Shown piece by piece: positions 51,475 to 59,632 of a DNA stretch of 64,000 bases. A model generated the notes under the pieces. The model had not been told where the DNA came from and did not search any database. It worked only from the letters and a program-made list of their open reading frames with translations. The position numbers and the translations under genes are program-made. How positions within the stretch are numbered: position 1 is the first letter of the stretch; each line of letters starts with the position of its first letter. The stretch covers positions 62,001 through 126,000 of the forward strand of contig NZ_JNFC01000056.1 in NCBI RefSeq assembly GCF_000756385.1, in the 5' to 3' direction. The stretch is from Sphingopyxis sp. LC363 (GTDB lineage Bacteria; Pseudomonadota; Alphaproteobacteria; Sphingomonadales; Sphingomonadaceae).

Positions 51475-52227
51475 TCAAGTCGCGAGAAAGACGGCGATCG
51501 CTTCGCCCAGCTCGGGCTCCGTCACGCTCGACATATGCGTCCCCGGGATTGTCGCAAGCCGCGCGTCGGGCAAGGCCGCAACCAGCTCCTCGGCCGATCC
51601 ATTGTCCTGATCGCGGTCGCCGCAGACGACGAGGGTCGGCATCGTCAGCGCCGCGAGCATCTCGGGCGTCGTATCGGTGAAGCTGTCGAGCAGATGCCCC
51701 GCCGCGATGCGGTCGACCTTCATCGTCTTCATGAACTGAACCGACAGCCATGTATCGTCGCCGCGTTTCGCCGTCTCATATTCGGCGATCACGCGCTTGA
51801 AGAAGCGCCCGCGCCGCTGCCAGCCGGCGAGCCCCGCCAATCCCATGCCGCCAAGAATCAAACGGCGCGGTTTCATCCCGGCGACAACTGCACGCACGCT
51901 CGTCCGCGCACCGAGCGAGAAACCGCCGAGGTCGAAGTCGGCGAGGTCCAGATGCGCGACCAGATCTTCGAGGTCATGCACCAGCACGTCGGACGGATAG
52001 AATTCCTCCTCGTGCGGCGCGTCGCTCGATCCGTGGACGCGCAGGTCGGGCATGATCACGCGGTATCCGTCGCGGGCGATGCGTGCCGCAGTGCCGAACT
52101 TGATCCAGTTGACCTCGCCGCTCGAAAACAGGCCGTGCAGCAAAATCAGCGGCCGACCTTCGCCCGTCTCGCGCCACGCCACCCGCACGCCGTCGCGCGC
52201 TTCGAAATATCGGGGTTCGATTGTCAT
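51475..52227 (-). CDS. Alpha/beta-hydrolase
   Basis: 250 residues from the ATG at 52227. The alpha/beta-hydrolase fold shows the oxyanion region LILLHGLFSSGEVNW, DLRVHGSSDAPH, the nucleophile elbow GGFSLGARTSVRAV (serine in G-x-S-x-G form), the acid region LVVCGDRDQDNG and the histidine in IPGTHMSSVTEPEL. The substrate is unknown; relatives include esterases and enol-lactone hydrolases. It follows the DsbA-like gene by 44 bases on the same strand. Confidence 0.85.
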   Translation of the reverse strand: MTIEPRYFEARDGVRVAWRETGEGRPLILLHGLFSSGEVNWIKFGTAARIARDGYRVIMPDLRVHGSSDAPHEEEFYPSDVLVHDLEDLVAHLDLADFDLGGFSLGARTSVRAVVAGMKPRRLILGGMGLAGLAGWQRRGRFFKRVIAEYETAKRGDDTWLSVQFMKTMKVDRIAAGHLLDSFTDTTPEMLAALTMPTLVVCGDRDQDNGSAEELVAALPDARLATIPGTHMSSVTEPELGEAIAVFLAT

Positions 52228-52271
52228 GCGACGCGCTATGCGCCCTCCATACCCGGTTCGGCAAGCGCCGA

Positions 52272-52919
52272 TCAGCGCGGGAGAAGGCCCTTCTGCTCCA
52301 TGCGCCACTTCGCCATCTCGATCCGGTCCTGCCCGAAAAAGGGCTCGCCTTCGAACACGAGAGTCGGCACGCCCCAATGGCCCGCGATTTCGAGCGCGAC
52401 CTGGTTGCCGGCGACTTCATTGTCGAGCGCTTCGGCCTCGCGCACCGCCTCTTCGTCGAGTTCGGCGAGGTCGAGCCCCGCGCGCTTCGCCGCGCCCGCA
52501 AGATGATCGCCGAGATGCCAGTCCTGCGCGCCGCCCCAGATGAGCTGGCCGACCTCATGCGCAAAGGCGAGCCCCTTGCCGCGCCGCGACGCCGCCTGTC
52601 CCAGCCGGGTAAGGCGATGGATATAGGGCTGCTCGGCCGCGATCTCGCGCGTCGCGACATTCTGGACGATCGGGTCGGGACGCGGCGGGCCGAAGGGAAT
52701 GCCGTGGAACTGCGCGACGCGGATCATGTCGCGCATCGTGTAGCTCAGCCAATTGGGATGATTGCGCTCGAAAAAGTCGGGCTGGCGCACCGCAAGCGGA
52801 TAGACGGGGCGCAGGTTGATCGTCACGTCGTGGCTGGCGGCGAGCGCGCGATAGCGGCCGACCGCAAGATAGCTGTACGGCGAACGGAAGGACCAGAAAA
52901 GGTCGGCGGTTAAAGTCAT
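52272..52919 (-). CDS. DsbA-fold oxidoreductase / 2-hydroxychromene-2-carboxylate isomerase-like
   Basis: 215 residues. The N-terminus TADLFWSFRSPYSYLAVGRY has S-P-Y where DsbA has its CxxC, the hallmark of the glutathione-dependent HCCA isomerase/kappa-GST branch. The C-terminal part (HWGVPTLVFEGEPFFGQDRI) carries the cis-proline VPT and substrate loop. The helical insert between is normal. It may isomerise an aromatic intermediate or act as a GST-like enzyme. It is divergent from a MarR regulator across two palindromes. Confidence 0.82.
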   Translation of the reverse strand: MTLTADLFWSFRSPYSYLAVGRYRALAASHDVTINLRPVYPLAVRQPDFFERNHPNWLSYTMRDMIRVAQFHGIPFGPPRPDPIVQNVATREIAAEQPYIHRLTRLGQAASRRGKGLAFAHEVGQLIWGGAQDWHLGDHLAGAAKRAGLDLAELDEEAVREAEALDNEVAGNQVALEIAGHWGVPTLVFEGEPFFGQDRIEMAKWRMEQKGLLPR

Positions 52920-52956
52920 CCCCACATCCTGCCCAAAAACATGCCCCACGCAAGCA

Positions 52957-52975
52957 GTGTAAAGAAAATTTACAC
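52957..52975. promoter_or_regulatory. Candidate MarR operator A
   Basis: GTGTAAA-GAAAA-TTTACAC is a perfect 7-5-7 palindrome, 38 bases from the DsbA-like start. It lies in the 126-base spacer between divergent DsbA-like and MarR genes. Confidence 0.6.
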
Positions 52976-53019
52976 CATATCCGAGACTGTTGGCAATCCC
53001 GTGCTGCGGTTGAATATAG

Positions 53020-53031
53020 TAGCAATTGCTA
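53020..53031. promoter_or_regulatory. Candidate MarR operator B
   Basis: TAGCAATTGCTA is a perfect 12-base palindrome whose outer bases (ATAG/CTATTAT) extend the symmetry loosely. It ends 14 bases before the MarR ATG, a typical position for autorepression. Its sequence differs from operator A, so two proteins may bind the spacer. Confidence 0.55.
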
Positions 53032-53045
53032 TTATATGCTATGAC

Positions 53046-53492
53046 ATGAGCGAGACGATCGGATATCTGCTGAACGATAGCGCGCGCCTGTTCCGGCGCG
53101 CGTTCAACGCGCGCACGAAGGACAGCGGCATCACCGCGCTGCAATGGCGGCTGATCACCTACCTCAAGCGCCACGAGGGTATCCGCCAGGGCCCGCTCGC
53201 CGAGCTGATCGAGGTCGAGCCGATCACGCTGTCGCGGATGGTCGACCGGCTGGCCGAGGCGGATCTTGTCGAGCGCCGCGCCGACCCCGCCGACCGCCGC
53301 GCGTGGCAGCTTTACCTGACGCCGCGCGCCGGCGAACTGCTCGGCGGGATGCGCGCCACCGCCGATGCGCTGACCGCCGAAGCGACCGAAGGGCTGAACC
53401 CCGCCGAGGTCGAGCAGCTGATCGACCTTGTCGAGCGCGTCCGCGCCAACCTGTCCCGCCGCATCTGCCAAAAAGAAAAAGAGACGATCTGA
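53046..53492 (+). CDS. MarR-family regulator of the EmrAB-type efflux operon
   Basis: 148 residues from the ATG at 53046. The winged helix reads ITALQWRLITYLKRHEGIRQ, GPLAELIEVEPITLSRMVDR and LAEADLVERRADPADRRAWQ, with the D-x-R-x-x wing of MarR/EmrR. It overlaps the start of the membrane-fusion gene by one base, as in emrRAB operons. It should repress its own efflux operon and perhaps the divergent DsbA-like gene. Confidence 0.9.
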   Translation: MSETIGYLLNDSARLFRRAFNARTKDSGITALQWRLITYLKRHEGIRQGPLAELIEVEPITLSRMVDRLAEADLVERRADPADRRAWQLYLTPRAGELLGGMRATADALTAEATEGLNPAEVEQLIDLVERVRANLSRRICQKEKETI

Positions 53493-54592
53493 TGGACCAG
53501 CTCTCCCCCTCCCGCCCGAAAGCCGAAGAGGCGACGCCGCCGAAGCGCGCGCCGAAGGCCGATCTGCTGCCGGACCCCGCGCCCGCCGCCGACGCCGCGC
53601 CCAAGGCGAGCTGGCGCACGCGGCTGTTGATGTTCGGGCTGCCCGCGCTGCTGATCGCGGGCGGCGCCGGCTGGTGGCTGACGAGCGGCGGGTCGGTGTC
53701 GACCGACAACGCCTATGTCCAGATGGACAAGGTGTCGGTCGCCGCCGAAGTCGGCGGACGGATCACCGAAGTTGCCGTCCGCGACGGCCAGCAGGTCGCA
53801 AAAGGCCAATTGCTCTTTCGCATCGACGGCGAGCCCTATGCGCTGAGCGTCGCGCAGGCGACCGCGGCGATCGACGCCGCCAAGGTCGAAGTCGGCAATC
53901 TGGCGGCGAGCGCGAACACGTCGAGCGTCGACATCGCCGCGGCGCGCGAGGATGTGAAGTTCGCCCAGGTGACCTTCGACCGGCAGGCGGCGCTGATGGA
54001 AAAGGGCTTCACGACGAAAGCCGCCTATGATGCCTCGCGCCACGCGCTCAGCCAAGCACGCGAAAGCGTGCGGCAGGCCGAAGCCGCCGCCGCCGAAGCG
54101 CGCACAAAACTCGCCGCGGGCCCGTCGAGCGGGATCAATCCGCAGGTCGAGGCGGCGCGCGTCCAGCGGTCGCAGGCGCAGGTGAACCTCGACCGGACGA
54201 CGGTGCGCGCGCCGGGCGCGGGGCGCATCGCGCAGTCGGACCGATTGCAAGTCGGCCAGATGATGGTCGCGGGGCTGCCCGCGGTGACGCTGGTCGACAC
54301 CGCGCATCCGTGGGTCGAGGCCAATTTCAAGGAAACCGACCTTGCGAACATGCGCGTCGGCCAGCGCGCCGAAATCCGCTTCGACGCCTATCCGGGGCTG
54401 ACGGTGCGTGGCCATGTGCTGACGATCGGCGCGGGTACGGGCAGCGAATTTTCGGTGCTCCCCGCGCAGAACGCGACCGGCAACTGGGTCAAGGTGACGC
54501 AGCGCGTGCCGGTGCGGATCGCCTTCGACGAAAAGCCGTCGCGCGATATGATCGCGGGGCTGTCGGCCGATGTGCGGGTGTTTACGAAGTAA
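53492..54592 (+). CDS. EmrA/HlyD-type membrane fusion protein
   Basis: 366 residues: a proline-rich cytosolic N-terminus, one membrane helix (about 45-65, LLMFGLPALLIAGGAGWWLT), lipoyl half-domains (VSVAAEVGGRITEVAVRDGQ, then TTVRAPGAGRIAQSDRLQVG), a helical hairpin of about 100 residues, and the beta-barrel (VEANFKETDLANMRVGQRAE). It links the inner-membrane MFS pump to an outer-membrane channel. It overlaps the MarR stop and precedes the MFS gene by 82 bases. Confidence 0.92.
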   Translation: MDQLSPSRPKAEEATPPKRAPKADLLPDPAPAADAAPKASWRTRLLMFGLPALLIAGGAGWWLTSGGSVSTDNAYVQMDKVSVAAEVGGRITEVAVRDGQQVAKGQLLFRIDGEPYALSVAQATAAIDAAKVEVGNLAASANTSSVDIAAAREDVKFAQVTFDRQAALMEKGFTTKAAYDASRHALSQARESVRQAEAAAAEARTKLAAGPSSGINPQVEAARVQRSQAQVNLDRTTVRAPGAGRIAQSDRLQVGQMMVAGLPAVTLVDTAHPWVEANFKETDLANMRVGQRAEIRFDAYPGLTVRGHVLTIGAGTGSEFSVLPAQNATGNWVKVTQRVPVRIAFDEKPSRDMIAGLSADVRVFTK

Positions 54593-54633
54593 GCGGAATG
54601 CCTGGTCGTCCGTCGATTTCCCGTGCGAATATA

Positions 54634-54663
54634 TCCTCCCCATCGCTTCGCGACAGGGAGGAT
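54634..54663. repeat. Half copy of the TCCTCCC...GGGAGGA repeat
   Basis: TATCCTCCCCATCGCTTCGCGACAGGGAGGA-type sequence matches the right arm of the 44941-45073 element (last 28 bases) and can itself form a short hairpin. It lies between the fusion-protein and MFS genes and ends 11 bases before the MFS ATG, where it may affect ribosome access. Confidence 0.65.
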
Positions 54664-54674
54664 CGGTTTTAGCC

Positions 54675-56267
54675 ATGGCCAGCAACGCCCTCCCCCGCCG
54701 GCCCGCCGCCGCGGCCTTGCCCGACGACGATATGATCCCCCTCCACGAGCGCGTCCGCTATCGCGGCCTGCTGACCGTCGCCGTCATGGGCGCGTCGATC
54801 ATGCAGATCCTCGACACGACGATCGCCAACGTCGCCATCCCGCACATGCAGTCGGCGCTCGGCGCGACGAGCGAGACGGTGACCTGGGTGCTGACAAGCT
54901 ATATCCTCGCCTCGGCGATCGCGATGCCGATCACCGGCTGGCTCGCCGACCGCATCGGACGGCGCGAATTGTTCCTCGGCGCGGTCGCGGGCTTCATCGT
55001 CGCGTCGATGGCGTGCGGCGCGGCGCAGACGCTCGATCAGATGGTCGCCTTTCGCTTCATGCAGGGGATTTTCGCGGCGTTCATCGGGCCGCTGTCGCAG
55101 TCGGTGATGCTCGACATCAACCCGCCCGAGCGCCACGCGCGCGCGATGTCGATCTGGGGCATGGGGATCATGATCGGGCCGATTCTGGGCCCCGTGCTCG
55201 GCGGCTGGCTGACCGAAAGCGTCAACTGGCGCTGGGTTTTCTACGTCAACCTCCCCGTCGGATTGCTGACGCTCGCGATGATGTGGGCGCTGTTGCCCGC
55301 GACGCGCAGAACCGATCGCAAGTTCGACCTGTTCGGTTTCTCGATGCTCGCGCTCGGCCTCGCCGCGCTGCAACTGATGCTCGACCGCGGCGCGCACGAG
55401 GACTGGTTCAACGGCGTCGAAATCTGGATCGAATGCGGGGTCGCGATCGCGTGCCTGTGGATGTTCTTCGTCCATCTGTTCACCGCGCGCGGCGATACGC
55501 TGTTCAACCGCAAGATGCTCGCCGACCGCAATCTCGTCACCGCGATGGGCTTCATGGTCGTGATCGGGGTCGTGATGTTCGCGTCGATGGCGCTGCTGCC
55601 GCCGATGCTGCAGAATCTGTTCGGCTGGCCGGTGATCGACACCGGGATCGTCCTCGCGGTGCGCGGGGTGGGCATTTTGATGAGCATGTGGGTCGCGGGG
55701 CAATTGCTCGGCCGGATCGACGCGCGCTGGCTGGTCGGCACCGGCCTGCTGATCGCCGCTTATTCGCTGTGGCAGATGAGCCACTGGTCGCTGATGATGG
55801 GGATGGAGCCGGTGATCGTCAGCGGGCTGGTGCAGGGGGTCGGCATGGGACTGATCTTCATTCCGCTCAACACCATGGCGTTCGCGACGATCGCGCCGCA
55901 GCATCGCACCGACGGGTCGAGCCTGCTCAACCTGCTCCGCAGCCTCGGCGCGTCGGTCGGGATTTCGGTCGTCACCACGCTGCTCGGCGTGAACACGCAG
56001 ACGAGCCACGAGGATCTGGCGGCGCATGTCACCAACAGCTCGGTCGGCCTGCTCGATCCGTCGACGTCCGACCGCTTCGGCGCGATGGGCGACACGGCGA
56101 TGGCGATGATCAACGCCGAGATCAACCGGCAGGCGGCGATGGTCGCCTATATCGACGATTTCTGGCTGATGATGTGGGTGACTTTGGCGTCGGTCCCGCT
56201 GGTGCTGCTGTTGAAGCCGCCGAAACCCGGCGGGCCGCGCGCATCGGCGGCGGACATGGGGCATTAG
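54675..56267 (+). CDS. EmrB/QacA-type MFS multidrug efflux pump (DHA2)
   Basis: 530 residues from the ATG at 54675, fourteen predicted membrane segments. DHA2 signatures are IMQILDTTIANVAIPHMQSA (motif D1), SYILASAIAMPITGWLADRIGRRELF (first loop, motif A), GIMIGPILGPVLGGWLTESV (motif C) and WRWVFYVNLPVGLL. It pumps hydrophobic toxicants with EmrA through a TolC-like channel. It completes a marR-emrA-emrB-type operon. Confidence 0.94.
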   Translation: MASNALPRRPAAAALPDDDMIPLHERVRYRGLLTVAVMGASIMQILDTTIANVAIPHMQSALGATSETVTWVLTSYILASAIAMPITGWLADRIGRRELFLGAVAGFIVASMACGAAQTLDQMVAFRFMQGIFAAFIGPLSQSVMLDINPPERHARAMSIWGMGIMIGPILGPVLGGWLTESVNWRWVFYVNLPVGLLTLAMMWALLPATRRTDRKFDLFGFSMLALGLAALQLMLDRGAHEDWFNGVEIWIECGVAIACLWMFFVHLFTARGDTLFNRKMLADRNLVTAMGFMVVIGVVMFASMALLPPMLQNLFGWPVIDTGIVLAVRGVGILMSMWVAGQLLGRIDARWLVGTGLLIAAYSLWQMSHWSLMMGMEPVIVSGLVQGVGMGLIFIPLNTMAFATIAPQHRTDGSSLLNLLRSLGASVGISVVTTLLGVNTQTSHEDLAAHVTNSSVGLLDPSTSDRFGAMGDTAMAMINAEINRQAAMVAYIDDFWLMMWVTLASVPLVLLLKPPKPGGPRASAADMGH

Positions 56268-56307
56268 CCGCGACCAGCCGCTTATGACCGCTCCCGACCG
56301 AACCTAG

Positions 56308-56399
56308 CCGTCGCCCCCGCGAAGGCGGGGGCCGCTGTCGTTTTACACAATGCCGCTGAGTAAGGCCGCTAGCGGCCCCCGCCTTCGCGGGGGCGACGG
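56308..56399. repeat. Inverted repeat with perfect 29-base arms
   Basis: The arms 56308-56336 and 56371-56399 are exact reverse complements (CCGTCGCCCCCGCGAAGGCG at the outer end). It lies 40 bases after the efflux pump stop and would form a very GC-rich hairpin. The remaining 56400-56584 holds no recognisable gene. Confidence 0.8.
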
Positions 56400-56584
56400 T
56401 TGTGGAATGTCCGCTCACCACCCCTAAGCCGACATCGCCACCACCGCCCACACTCCCCCCTCGCAAATTGAAACTCCGCCCACGCATCCGTTACCTGCCG
56501 CGCCGATGCGATATCCAGAGTCCCTGGCCATCTTTCCCGGCCCTCGCTAACGCTCTTTTAACCAGCGCGGCCCAACAAGCTAAT

Positions 56585-57253
56585 ATGGCCATTTCCGGAT
56601 ATTTTCTTCCCGTGGAACCCGGCGCCGACAGACGGCAGGACGGCCGCCGGAAACTCAGCCTTCTCGCCAAGGGCGCGCGGCACGACGGCACGGGCATCGA
56701 CGTCCGAATCCACAATATTTCGGGATCGGGCTTGCTGTTCGAAAGCGACATCAAGCTGTCGACCGGCGACCGAATCGAAATCGAGCTGCCGCATGCCGGC
56801 GACATTACCGCTATCGTGATCTGGGCCAGCGGACGGCATTTCGGCTGCCAGTTCGAAGGTCCGGTATCGCGCGCCACGCTGAGTGCCGTCGAACTGAAGA
56901 GCGCCACCGACGCGGCCCCCGCTCCCGAAAAGGAAGAGCCGGAACCGGCAACGGGCGAATCCTTCGGCGACCGCCTGCGGCGGCTTCGCATCGAAGCGAA
57001 GCTCGACCGGGCCGACGTCGCCAAACGCATGCGCGTCAGCGCGGCATCGGTTCTGGGCTGGGAAAAGGACCGGGCCCGCCCCAGGCCGGGCCGGATGGCG
57101 GCGCTCGCGAAGATTCTGGGCGTCGAAACCTCCGACCTGCTCGGCGATGCCACGCCCGAAGGGATGCAGGAGCTGATCGACCGCGGCCGCGAAGAGATCG
57201 CGCGCGCCATCGGCGTCAGCGCCGACAGAATCCGGATCATCGTCGAATTCTAG
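56585..57253 (+). CDS. PilZ domain fused to an XRE-type HTH
   Basis: 222 residues from the ATG at 56585. Residues about 10-100 are a PilZ-like domain: DRRQDGRRKLSLLAKGARHD (basic R-x3-R-type motif), VRIHNISGSGLLFESDIKLS (N-x-S-x-x-G-type motif), and FGCQFEGPVS. After a charged linker, residues about 130-195 form a Cro/CI-type HTH: DRLRRLRIEAKLDRADVAKR, MRVSAASVLGWEKDRARPRP. The C-terminus is a helix with REEIARAIGVSADRIRI. PilZ domains bind cyclic-di-GMP; the fusion suggests a c-di-GMP-responsive DNA-binding protein. Whether every ligand residue is intact needs alignment. Confidence 0.75.
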   Translation: MAISGYFLPVEPGADRRQDGRRKLSLLAKGARHDGTGIDVRIHNISGSGLLFESDIKLSTGDRIEIELPHAGDITAIVIWASGRHFGCQFEGPVSRATLSAVELKSATDAAPAPEKEEPEPATGESFGDRLRRLRIEAKLDRADVAKRMRVSAASVLGWEKDRARPRPGRMAALAKILGVETSDLLGDATPEGMQELIDRGREEIARAIGVSADRIRIIVEF

Positions 57254-57358
57254 AGCGGCGTGTGGCCCCCGGCGGGCCCAAGCCCGCGGCGAATATGGGG
57301 CATTGGGATGGGCGCGGCTGCTTTGCGGTGGGCGGGGATGTTGCACGCTCTCACTTCC

Positions 57359-57442
57359 GTCATCCCGGCTTGACCCGGGACCCGCCTTCCTTCCGGCTGG
57401 CCATGAAAAGAAGGGCGGCCCCGGGTCAAGCTCGGGGTGACG
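57359..57442. repeat. Inverted repeat of the CGTCATCCCGG/CGGGGTGACG type
   Basis: The arm 57359-57383 (CGTCATCCCGGCTTGACCCG start) pairs imperfectly with 57418-57442, ending CTCGGGGTGACG. It is related to the repeats at 15005-15105 and 42666-42739. It lies between convergent PilZ-HTH and DUF4336 genes. Confidence 0.65.
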
Positions 57443-57450
57443 AAGAAACA

Positions 57451-57582
57451 TCCTCCCTGTCGCGCAGCGATGGGGAGGTGGCAGCGCGAAGCGCTGACGG
57501 AGGGGCCCATAGCGCACCGTCACAGCCCCTCCACCACCGCTTCGCGGTGGTCCCCCTCCCCACGGCTTCGCCGCAGGGAGGA
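57451..57582. repeat. Second copy of the TCCTCCCTG/CAGGGAGGA long inverted repeat
   Basis: It begins TCCTCCCTGTCGCGCAGCGA and ends CTTCGCCGCAGGGAGGA, with inner AGCGCGAAGCGCT and CACCGCTTCGCGGTG hairpins; same family as 44941-45073. Together with the preceding repeat it fills most of the 57254-57639 gap, where no coding frame looks real. Confidence 0.75.
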
Positions 57583-57639
57583 TCTATGTCCGCAAGCGTT
57601 CGAAACAGGTCGTCTGTCCCTTTCCAGCCCCACTCGCGA

Positions 57640-58374
57640 CTAAAGCGCCCACCCGAAGGCGCGGCGCAATTCGGCTGCGCCGCCGCTTTCATAGGGGAGA
57701 CCGTGCGCCATCACGACGCGCTCGCAGTCCCAGGCGAGAATTTGCGCCATCGCGGCGCGCACCGCCCGGCGGCGCGGCCAGAAGGTCAGGCGCATGTCGG
57801 CCGGCGTGCCGCCCCCGGGATGCGCGACCCCCGCGAGCCGCACCAGGCTGCGAAACAGCCGGCTGCGAACGCGCGCGGGTTCGAAATTCTCGATCAGGTC
57901 GGTCAGAATCACGGTGCGCGAGGGCCGGTGAAAAAAGACCGCTTCGCTGACCATCGTGCCCGGGACCAGCACGCCGGCGATATCGTCGGGAAGCGGCATC
58001 GCCGGGCCGTCGAGCAGCGCGTCGACGCGGAAGTCGCGCTTCGCCTTTTCCGCGAGCCCGGGCACGGCGAGGGTCTGGGCCGCAGGATAGCGGACCTGCC
58101 AGTCGGCGACATACCAGTAATGGATGCTGCTCGGCGCGACCAGCCAGCCGACCTCGCCCAGCCGGTCGATCGCCGCGAACAGCGCATCGTCGGGGGCGAT
58201 CGGCGAGTGGACCCACAGCCGTCCGCCGGGGAGTCGCACGACCGTCATCCGCGTCGGAAAGGGCATCGACGCGGGACCATAGTCCATGCGGATTTCGGGG
58301 CCGTCGACGATCCAGATCCCCTCGCCGAACGGCTTGGGCACGTTGAGCGGCGCATAGGGGACGAAGCTCGTCAT
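57640..58374 (-). CDS. DUF4336 protein (metallo-beta-lactamase-like fold)
   Basis: 244 residues. It begins YAPLNVPKPFGEGIWIVDGP and shows the DUF4336 pattern RMTVVRLPGGRLWVHSPIAP, VGWLVAPSSIHYWYVADWQV, DLIENFEPARVRSRL and VVMAHGLPYESGG. The last histidine segment is placed like a metallo-beta-lactamase C-terminal motif, but the HxHxDH motif is replaced by the SSIHYWY region, so metal binding and catalysis are uncertain. Function unknown. It converges with the PilZ-HTH gene. Confidence 0.75.
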   Translation of the reverse strand: MTSFVPYAPLNVPKPFGEGIWIVDGPEIRMDYGPASMPFPTRMTVVRLPGGRLWVHSPIAPDDALFAAIDRLGEVGWLVAPSSIHYWYVADWQVRYPAAQTLAVPGLAEKAKRDFRVDALLDGPAMPLPDDIAGVLVPGTMVSEAVFFHRPSRTVILTDLIENFEPARVRSRLFRSLVRLAGVAHPGGGTPADMRLTFWPRRRAVRAAMAQILAWDCERVVMAHGLPYESGGAAELRRAFGWAL

Positions 58375-58486
58375 GGGCGGCAGGATAACAGATGCCGCGG
58401 CCGGCTTTCAATTCGGCGGCGGCGGATATGGGGCAATGGCGGCGATGGCGGCTTCGGGGCGGGTAGCGGGCGCCGCTTTCCGGCCG

Positions 58487-59632
58487 CTAACCGCCAAGCG
58501 GCGGCGCGCCTTTGTGCGCAACCATGCGCTCGCCGTCGATGACGATCGGGCTCGCGACCCCGTCGATCGACGCCCCCTCGGGACGGAAGCGCATGCCGCG
58601 CGCGACGACCTGCGGATCGGCGAACACCTGCGCAAGGTCGTTGATCGGCCCCGCCGGCACCCCCTCGGCCTCGAGCGCGAGCGACAGCGGCTGCGCCTCC
58701 CACGCCGCGATCTTCGCCGCGAGCAGCGGAACCAGCTCGGCGCGGTTCGCGAGCCGCGCGGCATTGTTGACGAAACGCACATCGTCGGCCCATTCGGGGA
58801 CGCCCAATATCGCGCAGAGTTTGCGATATTGCCCGTCGTTGCCGACCGCGATCACCAGCTGGCCGTCGGCGGTGGCAAAGACCTGATAGGGCACGACATT
58901 GACGTGCGCATTGCCCATCCGTTTCGGCACGACCCCGCTCGCGAGATAATTGGCCGCCTGATTGGCAAGCACCGCGACCTGCGAATCGAGCAACGCCATA
59001 TCGACATGCGCGCCCGCGCCGGTGACGTCACGACGTCGCAGCGCCGCGAGGATCGCTACGGCCGAATACATGCCGGTGAAGATGTCGGCGTAGGCGATCC
59101 CCGCCTTTTGCGGCGCGCCGTCGGGCTCGCCGGTCAGCGACATGAAGCCGCTCATCGCCTGCACGATATAATCATATCCCGCGCGGTGCGCATAAGGGCC
59201 CGTCTGGCCGAAACCGGTGATCGAACAGACGACCAGCCGCGGAAAATCGGCGCGGAGCCGCGCCGGATCGAGCCCGTATTTGACGAGCCCGTCGACCTTG
59301 TAATTCTCGATCACGACATCGGCACCGGCGAGCAGCGCGCGCACCTCCGCCTGTCCCTCCGCACGCGCGATATCGATCGCGACGCTCTGCTTGCCGCGGT
59401 TGCAGCTGTGATAATAGGCTGCGCCGAGATTTTCTCCGCCGGCACCGGTGACGAAGGGCGGACCCCATTCGCGCGTATCGTCGCCGACGCCCGGCCGCTC
59501 GACCTTGACCACCTCGGCACCGAGATCGGCGAGCAATTGCCCGCACCAGGGCCCCGCGAGCACCCGTGCCAGTTCAACGACGCGGATGCCCTCCAACGGT
59601 TTAGGCAAAGGCCGAAATGCCCGTGATCGCAC
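58487..59632 (-). CDS. Class III CoA-transferase (CaiB/BaiF), probably glutarate-linked
   Basis: About 380 residues from a GTG at 59632; a TTG at 59608, overlapping the gcdH stop, gives the usual family N-terminus and may be the true start. CaiB/BaiF motifs are [60 protein letters not shown] and the catalytic aspartate in [15 protein letters not shown]. Next to glutaryl-CoA dehydrogenase it probably activates glutarate with succinyl-CoA or a similar donor. It overlaps gcdH and is translated from the same message. Confidence 0.85.
   Translation of the reverse strand: MRSRAFRPLPKPLEGIRVVELARVLAGPWCGQLLADLGAEVVKVERPGVGDDTREWGPPFVTGAGGENLGAAYYHSCNRGKQSVAIDIARAEGQAEVRALLAGADVVIENYKVDGLVKYGLDPARLRADFPRLVVCSITGFGQTGPYAHRAGYDYIVQAMSGFMSLTGEPDGAPQKAGIAYADIFTGMYSAVAILAALRRRDVTGAGAHVDMALLDSQVAVLANQAANYLASGVVPKRMGNAHVNVVPYQVFATADGQLVIAVGNDGQYRKLCAILGVPEWADDVRFVNNAARLANRAELVPLLAAKIAAWEAQPLSLALEAEGVPAGPINDLAQVFADPQVVARGMRFRPEGASIDGVASPIVIDGERMVAHKGAPPLGG

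Noticed and set aside
49759..52506. 915-codon plus-strand frame across the M2 peptidase and hydrolase
   Set aside because: It is antisense to two clear genes with catalytic motifs, has no recognisable domain and has biased composition typical of shadow frames.
59601..59632. Fusion of gcdH with the CoA-transferase
   Set aside because: The gcdH frame ends with a TAA after the normal C-terminus, and the transferase is in a different frame; this is an overlap, not a fusion.
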